Assembly (NCBI GenBank): GCA_922989275.2
Contig: OV277858.1
Location: forward strand, 102,162,794 to 102,226,793
Source of the DNA: Gari tellinella
Lineage: Eukaryota; Mollusca; Bivalvia; Cardiida; Psammobiidae
Direction: 5' to 3'
Length of the DNA stretch: 64,000 nt
A program made the translations under genes and the position numbers. Below, in pieces: positions 63,845 through 64,000 of the stretch. Numbering within the stretch: position 1 is the first letter of the stretch; each line of letters begins with the position of its first letter. Below the pieces are notes generated by a model. The model saw only the letters and a list, made by a program, of their open reading frames with translations, had not been told where the DNA came from and did no database searches.

Positions 63845-64000
63845 TTAACATGCTAGGGGTTGATATGTCTCAGTGATTAAGTTTGCAAACAGTTTGGATC
63901 CAGATGAGACGTCGCATTATGCGACGTCTCATCAGGATCTAAACTGTTTGACACTCTGACCTTGTTGGAAAGAAATGTAGAAAAATCTATTTTTAGAGCA
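63845..64000. mobile_element. Family C MITE, cut by the window edge
   Basis: AACATGCTAGGGGTTGATATG left end. Perfect stem GATGAGACGTCGCATTATGC. Runs to the end of the window at AAATCTATTTTTAGA. Confidence 0.8.

Overview
The window is repeat-dense animal DNA, most likely from a bivalve mollusc. I infer this from three things: short interrupted exons joined by GT-AG introns; two or more tRNA-headed SINE types, one with a body resembling molluscan Meta-type SINEs; and palindromic and long AGCTCACCTGAG-type repeats that I associate with bivalve genomes. There are no operons, rRNA genes, CRISPR arrays or bacterial-style genes. Most short ORFs are fortuitous frames through palindromic or tandem repeats.

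The one host gene I can defend is on the + strand at the right. It has four exons (54483-54581, 60138-60323, 61299-61356, 63669-63807) whose splice phases agree at all three internal junctions. They encode a CCCH zinc finger followed by an extended Tudor domain, and the gene runs off the right edge. It looks like a Tudor-domain (TDRD-type) protein, a class linked to germline piRNA biology; the exact subfamily is not assigned.

The rest is a graveyard of mobile elements. Names used here are local labels. A = TA-flanked MITE (CAGTAAAACCTC). B = TTAA-flanked MITE (CCCATTACCCCATA). C = TTAA-flanked MITE (CTCTTTGCATGC). E = TA-flanked MITE (CAGCGCTCCCTC). F = hAT-like MITE (CAGGGCTCCAGATAAG). G = TTAA-flanked MITE with a GAGGGCTCC core. 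H = long element from AGCTCACCTGAG to CTCTTGTT. I = long GGGGGCAT element. J, K, L, M, P and Q are further palindromic families. They are nested up to three deep.

Layout: 1-9000, MITEs and a 52-bp tandem array. 9180-11935, a ~365-bp array built on an F element. 12855-16383, a C element split by a 3.3-kb I element carrying a ~300-bp array rich in nuclear-receptor half-sites. 17547-24562, H elements and nested MITEs. 24839-28800, a 5'-truncated L1-like LINE (minus strand) broken by one stop codon. 29000-38900, SINEs and MITEs. 39930-41175, a pogo/Tigger-type transposase pseudogene lacking two of its three catalytic acids. 42783-54093, a tandem duplication whose second copy is split by a 7.18-kb non-autonomous element (44614-51794) with long inverted simple-repeat arms. 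54094-64000, the Tudor gene with MITEs packed close to its splice sites.

The most notable material is the 7.18-kb element with its empty-site paralog, the self-nesting TTAA elements (one with a matching empty site in the window), and the crowding of MITEs within about 10-36 bp of splice sites in the Tudor gene.
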